Assembly (NCBI GenBank): GCA_021205255.1
Contig: JAJPXW010000363.1
Coordinates: 1 to 6,156 of the forward strand
Direction: 5' to 3'
DNA from: Burkholderiales bacterium
Lineage (GTDB): Bacteria > Pseudomonadota > Gammaproteobacteria > Burkholderiales > Burkholderiaceae_F
DNA length: 6,156 nucleotides
Shown here: piece by piece, positions 5,564 to 6,156 of the stretch
Position numbering within the stretch: position 1 is the stretch's first letter
Layout of the letters: each line of letters begins with the position of its first letter
Position numbers and translations under genes: made by a program
Notes under the pieces: generated by a model
What the model was told of the DNA's origin: nothing
The model's input: the letters and a program-made list of their open reading frames with translations, nothing else
Database searches by the model: none

Positions 5564-6082
5564 GAATAATCTCCTAATTTAGAAAGGCGAAGACTATTCG
5601 GCTCAGCGGAGCTCAATAATCCCCGCCAAGTTGGGTGATGAAAAATTTGCTCAGAAGCTATCTAGTGCCGCTATTGCACAGCTATGCGCAAGTTTCTAAT
5701 AATTGATGGAAACAGTTCGGTTTCCAATAAGAAAGGTATCGAATTAATTTTCCGACAGATGCCATCGGTCCAGAGAACCGGCTATATGGAAGCCCGATGT
5801 TACCAAAAGAGGAATGAAGGAATTGCCATATGGCCGATCCTGAAGTCGAATGAAAAGGATCCCTTGCTATTAAGCAAGACTCGAAATCTCCTAAACCAGC
5901 CATCTTCCAGGATTGCAACAGCCGATTCAATAGACTTTCGTAGTTAATTAAAACGGAACGCTTTAAATATTTCTAAAGATATTGAGATGCTGTGCGCACT
6001 TATGCCATCCGGAATTTGAATGGAGACGTGAATTCAATCACAATCATCTTCGAACTTAATTTTTAAGACTGCCGTTATTAAC

Positions 6083-6098
6083 TTCCGCACGTGCGGAA
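6083..6098. promoter_or_regulatory. Perfect 16-bp palindrome TTCCGCACGTGCGGAA
   Basis: A perfect two-fold symmetric 16-mer with an ACGT centre lies in AT-richer DNA, 23 nt before the TTGACA hexamer. The size and symmetry fit an operator for a dimeric repressor or activator of a gene starting beyond the right edge. It has no loop, so an RNA hairpin is less likely. Confidence 0.5.
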
Positions 6099-6121
6099 AC
6101 AAATCCGACTTGGCGAATACC

Positions 6122-6149
6122 TTGACAACCCTTACGGATACCCTACATT
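6122..6149 (+). promoter_or_regulatory. Possible sigma-70 promoter reading out of the window
   Basis: A consensus -35 TTGACA (6122-6127) is followed after 16 nt by TACATT (6144-6149), a 4-of-6 match to the -10 consensus. Any transcript would start past the end of the window, so the target gene is not visible. The palindrome just upstream suggests regulation. Confidence 0.4.
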
Positions 6150-6156
6150 CCAGTAT

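Larger units (their letters stand above)
5564..6156. other. Gene-poor right flank
   Basis: No convincing gene is seen. A plus-strand 87-codon frame (5684-5947) and an overlapping minus-strand 82-codon frame (5930-5682) both lack ribosome binding sites, and neither product resembles a folded protein family I know. Bases 5564-5680 should contain the promoter of the interrupted gene, though no clear hexamers are visible. Notable elements are the palindrome at 6083-6098 and the promoter-like pair at 6122-6149. Confidence 0.5.

Noticed and set aside
5684..5947. 87-codon plus-strand frame starting MRKFLIIDGNSS
   Set aside because: No ribosome binding site before the ATG, a competing open frame on the opposite strand, and no recognisable domain.
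1..6156. tRNA gene, CRISPR array, insertion sequence or integrase
   Set aside because: No tRNA T-arm consensus or cloverleaf, no regularly spaced long repeats, no terminal inverted repeats around a transposase, and no recombinase motifs were seen on either strand.

Overview
The window looks like accessory DNA from a Gram-negative, probably proteobacterial, mobile region such as an integrative conjugative element, genomic island or plasmid. The reasons are an AlpA/excisionase-type regulator, an unusual small Sec-exported Sel1/Hcp-like protein, two proteins whose layout recalls DUF1845/AcaB and DUF3150 families common on such elements, an unrecognised large protein, and long gene-poor stretches. 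Base composition is moderately AT-rich by eye. No integrase, transposase, relaxase, tRNA, rRNA or CRISPR array is visible, so the type of element and the host genus remain open.

Layout, left to right: 1-585 has no convincing gene. A short plus-strand gene (586-828) encodes an 80-residue AlpA-like helix-turn-helix protein and is followed by a strong hairpin terminator (847-896). Everything else that looks coding lies on the minus strand and is read right to left: a 149-codon gene broken by one in-frame TAA (5563-5114), a 308-aa DUF3150-like protein (4948-4022), a 107-aa exported Sel1/Hcp-like protein (3856-3533) with its own terminator (3507-3470), a 356-aa unknown protein with an internal duplication and a GTG start (3301-2231), and a 259-aa possible AcaB/DUF1845-like protein (1770-991), which converges on the AlpA-like gene.

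Most minus-strand genes have a textbook AGGAG/GGAG ribosome binding site 6-8 nt before the start, but they are separated by 165, 165, 231 and 460 nt rather than packed as a tight operon. Separate control is therefore likely. Two of the gaps (4949-5113 and 3857-4021) share a design: an AT-rich block containing TTAACTTTTAA, then a GC-rich hairpin, then a ribosome binding site. The 460-nt gap (1771-2230) holds several short direct and inverted repeats and no convincing gene. The right end (5564-6156) is non-coding as far as can be seen, but carries a perfect 16-bp palindrome just before a possible rightward promoter at the window edge.

The best candidates for something new are the 356-aa duplicated protein, the exported Sel1/Hcp-like protein with its structured leader, and the interrupted 149-codon gene. 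None of these has a function that can be read from sequence alone.
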